Below, in pieces: positions 61,626 to 64,000 of a stretch of 64,000 nucleotides of DNA. Each line of letters begins with the position of its first letter. Position 1 is the first letter of the stretch. The translations under genes were made by a program, and so were the position numbers. The notes beneath the pieces were generated by a model. It did no database searches and was not told the origin of the DNA. It saw nothing but the letters and a program-made list of their open reading frames with translations. This stretch comes from Variovorax paradoxus (lineage in GTDB: Bacteria > Pseudomonadota > Gammaproteobacteria > Burkholderiales > Burkholderiaceae_C), in contig NZ_CP123990.1 in the NCBI RefSeq assembly GCF_029919115.1, forward strand, positions 1,612,001-1,676,000. Reading direction: 5' to 3'.

Positions 61626-61924
61626 GGGCGTTGCACCCGCGGACGCACTGGCAGCATGAGGAACATTCGAAGCAAAGTGGCCGACGGAAGGGCTCTGGCT
61701 GGTGTTCAAGCGATGTCTCCAGTGGATTCGAATGTGTTTGAAAGTGTGACTGCAGGCAGGCCGATGCCCCCATGCAGGATTCATCAACGCAAAATGCAGG
61801 CCAGAGAGCGGATCCACTCCGGCGAGCCTTTCACTGCTTGGTGTTTCACCGGGTGTGCAGCAAGTCGGCAAGTACAACAATGGACCGGCCAAGGAGACAC
61901 GATGGAACGCGCTGGAGACATTCA

Positions 61925-63967
61925 ATGACATTGACGCTGCGACAAGGCGACAGGCATGCCGACCGGGTGCTCGACGTAGTGAGGCGGGGCTTTCACGAAG
62001 AGGGCAACGACCTGGTCACCCGCTCCTGGAGCCGTTGCCTCAACCAATACCAGCTCGATCCGGGCCGGCCGCGCGAACCGGTGGTCATTGCGTCTTCGGC
62101 CCTGCAGAGCCGGCGCAACCAGCATGCCGACGTCATCGAATGCGCGCGCTACGAGATGACCACGCTCTACCAGCAGTTGGCAGATGCGGAATCCGCCGTG
62201 GTGCTGACCGATACCGACGGCGTCATCGTGCACATGGTGTCCTCGCCCGAGTTTGCCGCCGAAGCCGAGCCCATGGGCCTGCGTGCGGGCGGCATGTGGG
62301 GCGAGGCCGAAGCCGGTACCAACGGCATGGGCACCTGCCTCGCGGCCGCGCACCCCATCTCCGTGCGGCGCGAAGAACATTTCTTCAGCCACTTCACGCA
62401 GCTCACGTGTTCGGCAGTGCCGGTGTTCGATCCGTCCGGCGAAATCATCGCTGTGCTCGACGTGACCAGCCGCTCCAGCCTCATGCAGCAGCACGTGCTG
62501 GTGCTGCTTGGCATGACCGCACGCATGATCGAGAACCGGCTGATCGACAAGCGCTTTTCGAATGCGCATCCGCTGCACTTCCACAGCCGGCCGGAGTTCG
62601 TCTACACGCTGCATGAAGGCAAGCTCGCCGTCGGCGATGACGGGCGCATTCTTGCGGCCAACCGCAGCGCCTTGTTCCAGCTTGGCGTGCAGACGATGGA
62701 CGAGATTCGCACGCAGCGCATCGACGACCTGTTCCAGACCTCGCTCGAAGATATCGTGCAGCGCAGTCTTTCTTCTTCGTTCCATCCGGTGGTCGCGTAC
62801 CGGGCCAACGCGGCGCTGCGTTTCTTTGCGGTGGCGCGTCGGCCTGCATCCGATGCGGCAACGCCGGCGCGCGCACGCGCGGGCGGTGCGGTAGCCGCCC
62901 CCATGGCCATCGAAGCGGGTGCCGAGGCCTTTCGTGCGCCTTTGCGAACCGCTGCAGCACGCGCCCCTGGCATTCGCACCTTCAAGGATGCGCGGCTAGT
63001 TGCGCACCTGGACACTGCGCGGCGCGTGGTTGCGCGCCGAACCCCCGTGCTGCTGTGCGGCGAAACGGGCTCGGGCAAAGAGGTTTTCGCGCGCGCCATC
63101 CACGAGACCAGTCCGCATGCCGAAGGTGCGTTCGTCGCAGTCAACTGCGCGAGCCTGCCGGAGACGCTGATCGAATCGGAGCTCTTCGGCTACAAGGCCG
63201 GCGCCTTCACCGGCGCACAGCGCAGCGGCCGGCGCGGCAAGATCTTGCAGGCCGATGGCGGCACGCTGTTTCTCGACGAAATTGCCGATATGCCTCTGGA
63301 GCTGCAGGCCCGCCTGCTGCGCGTGCTCGACGAGCGGCAGGTCACGCCGCTGGGCACCGAAGACACGCATCCGGTCGACTTTCAGCTCGTGAGCGCAAGC
63401 CACCAGCACTTGCCAAGCCTGGTGCGGGAAGGCCGCTTCCGCGAAGACCTGTACTACCGGCTTGCCGGCATCGAGCTCGACCTGCCTGCGCTGCGCGACC
63501 GTACCGACAAGCGCGAGCTGATCCACGACGTGCTGAAGGACGAGGGCGGTAGCGACTGCAGGCTTGGCGAAGATGCCGAGCGCGTGCTGATGGCCTATCC
63601 GTGGCCCGGCAACCTGCGCCAGCTGCGGCACGTGCTGCGCAGCGCAGCCGCACTGGCTGATGGAAAAACCATCACGCGCGAGCACCTGCCTTCGCTGGCT
63701 GCAAGGCCGGTGCCTTCGCCCGCGTCGGCCTACGCATTGCCTGCGGCCGCCGAGCCGGCTGAAGCGCAAGGCGAAGCAGCGGCTTCCGATGCGCCCCCGG
63801 CCGTCAAACTCAATCCGATCCAGGCCAACGAGCGGCAGGTGCTGCTGCAGATGCTCGAGCAGCATCGCTGGAACGTGAGCAACGTCGCCAAGGCGCTCGA
63901 TGTCAGCCGCAACACCTTGTACCGGAAACTCCACAAGCTTCACATCGAAATCTCTCCACCCGATTGA
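61925..63967 (+). CDS. Sigma-54-dependent activator (AcoR-like: GAF, AAA+, Fis)
   Basis: A 680-residue enhancer-binding protein. The N-terminal GAF-like sensor covers about residues 75-215 (QQLADAESAVVLTDTDGVIV, EAGTNGMGTCLAAAHPISVR, typical of AcoR/DhaR). The AAA+ domain has Walker A GETGSGKE near residue 379 and GAFTGAQ (sigma-54 contact) near 426. The Fis helix-turn-helix ends the protein (NVSNVAKALDVSRNTLYRKL). The effector is unknown; alcohols, aldehydes or acetoin are usual in this group. It likely controls C1 or alcohol genes here and beyond the right edge. ATG 61925 starts directly at the conserved region. Confidence 0.92.
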   Translation: MTLTLRQGDRHADRVLDVVRRGFHEEGNDLVTRSWSRCLNQYQLDPGRPREPVVIASSALQSRRNQHADVIECARYEMTTLYQQLADAESAVVLTDTDGVIVHMVSSPEFAAEAEPMGLRAGGMWGEAEAGTNGMGTCLAAAHPISVRREEHFFSHFTQLTCSAVPVFDPSGEIIAVLDVTSRSSLMQQHVLVLLGMTARMIENRLIDKRFSNAHPLHFHSRPEFVYTLHEGKLAVGDDGRILAANRSALFQLGVQTMDEIRTQRIDDLFQTSLEDIVQRSLSSSFHPVVAYRANAALRFFAVARRPASDAATPARARAGGAVAAPMAIEAGAEAFRAPLRTAAARAPGIRTFKDARLVAHLDTARRVVARRTPVLLCGETGSGKEVFARAIHETSPHAEGAFVAVNCASLPETLIESELFGYKAGAFTGAQRSGRRGKILQADGGTLFLDEIADMPLELQARLLRVLDERQVTPLGTEDTHPVDFQLVSASHQHLPSLVREGRFREDLYYRLAGIELDLPALRDRTDKRELIHDVLKDEGGSDCRLGEDAERVLMAYPWPGNLRQLRHVLRSAAALADGKTITREHLPSLAARPVPSPASAYALPAAAEPAEAQGEAAASDAPPAVKLNPIQANERQVLLQMLEQHRWNVSNVAKALDVSRNTLYRKLHKLHIEISPPD

Positions 63968-64000
63968 GCCCGCAGGCTCACCAGACACGATGAACGGAGG

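Noticed and set aside
63968..64000. ATG near 63990 as the start of a further gene
   Set aside because: Only about ten bases remain before the window ends and there is no ribosome site in view; no call is possible.

Overview
The window is high-GC, densely packed DNA of a betaproteobacterium in the order Burkholderiales, most likely a Variovorax-like member of the Comamonadaceae. That placement is inferred from gene content and protein style: several Bug-type solute receptors, a PhaB of the Ralstonia type, an NrtR-controlled NAD salvage operon, DUF4148, DUF2200 and PA4780-type RIO kinase genes, and a tetrahydromethanopterin (H4MPT) formaldehyde-oxidation cluster. No rRNA, tRNA, CRISPR array, transposase or prophage was recognised.

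Layout. 1-2281 (minus): a three-gene molybdenum hydroxylase set (cytochrome c, 2Fe-2S subunit, molybdopterin subunit cut by the window edge). 2416-4407: a kelch/Ig lipoprotein. 4408-6252: an autotransporter reduced to its beta-barrel. 6430-7596: a YihY/BrkB membrane protein. 7623-13276 (minus): the NAD salvage regulon, nrtR then pncA-pncB-nadE-nadM/nudix, with three near-identical palindromic operators. 13359-16733: a regulator, beta-propeller, DUF899 and membrane protein group of unknown role. 16911-24442: phaB, dctA, a KefB/YbaL-type antiporter, a homoserine dehydrogenase behind a Thr/Ile-coded leader peptide and terminator, and a RIO kinase. 24740-29081: a DUF4148-like protein, then two Bug receptors around an AtuA-like gene pair. 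29121-32790: a flavodoxin-fold oxidoreductase with a divergent LysR gene, DUF2200, SRPBCC and a LuxR-type regulator. 33092-41808: a type I secretion cluster with a 1228-residue repeat protein, two tandem ABC exporters and one HlyD adaptor. 41819-48888: an Lrp regulator divergent from a lone acetolactate synthase, a c-heme protein, a LysR gene, cupin, isochorismatase-family hydrolase and OmpA lipoprotein. 49279-54130: a cluster of regulators that includes three related AraC-type genes, one of them truncated. 54274-61625: H4MPT cofactor and formaldehyde genes (beta-RFAP synthase, mtdB, ATP-grasp, mch, ATP-grasp, CitG-like, fae, folB-like), followed by a sigma-54 activator (61925-63967).

The most notable observations are these. 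(1) Two perfect 67-bp tandem duplications lie 230 bp apart in the CitG-like gene; deleting one copy of each restores a 312-residue frame, and the equal lengths suggest an assembly-join artefact. (2) A Thr/Ile leader peptide and terminator precede hom. (3) Three NrtR operators share the pattern GTTGTACnGTACAAC. (4) The type I exporter has paired ABC proteins and a substrate in which no RTX nonapeptides were seen. (5) A 17-bp palindrome lies ahead of the H4MPT operon. No entirely new system is proven here; the type I secretion locus, the AraC/small-ORF cluster and the 13.4-16.7 kb group are the least explained parts.
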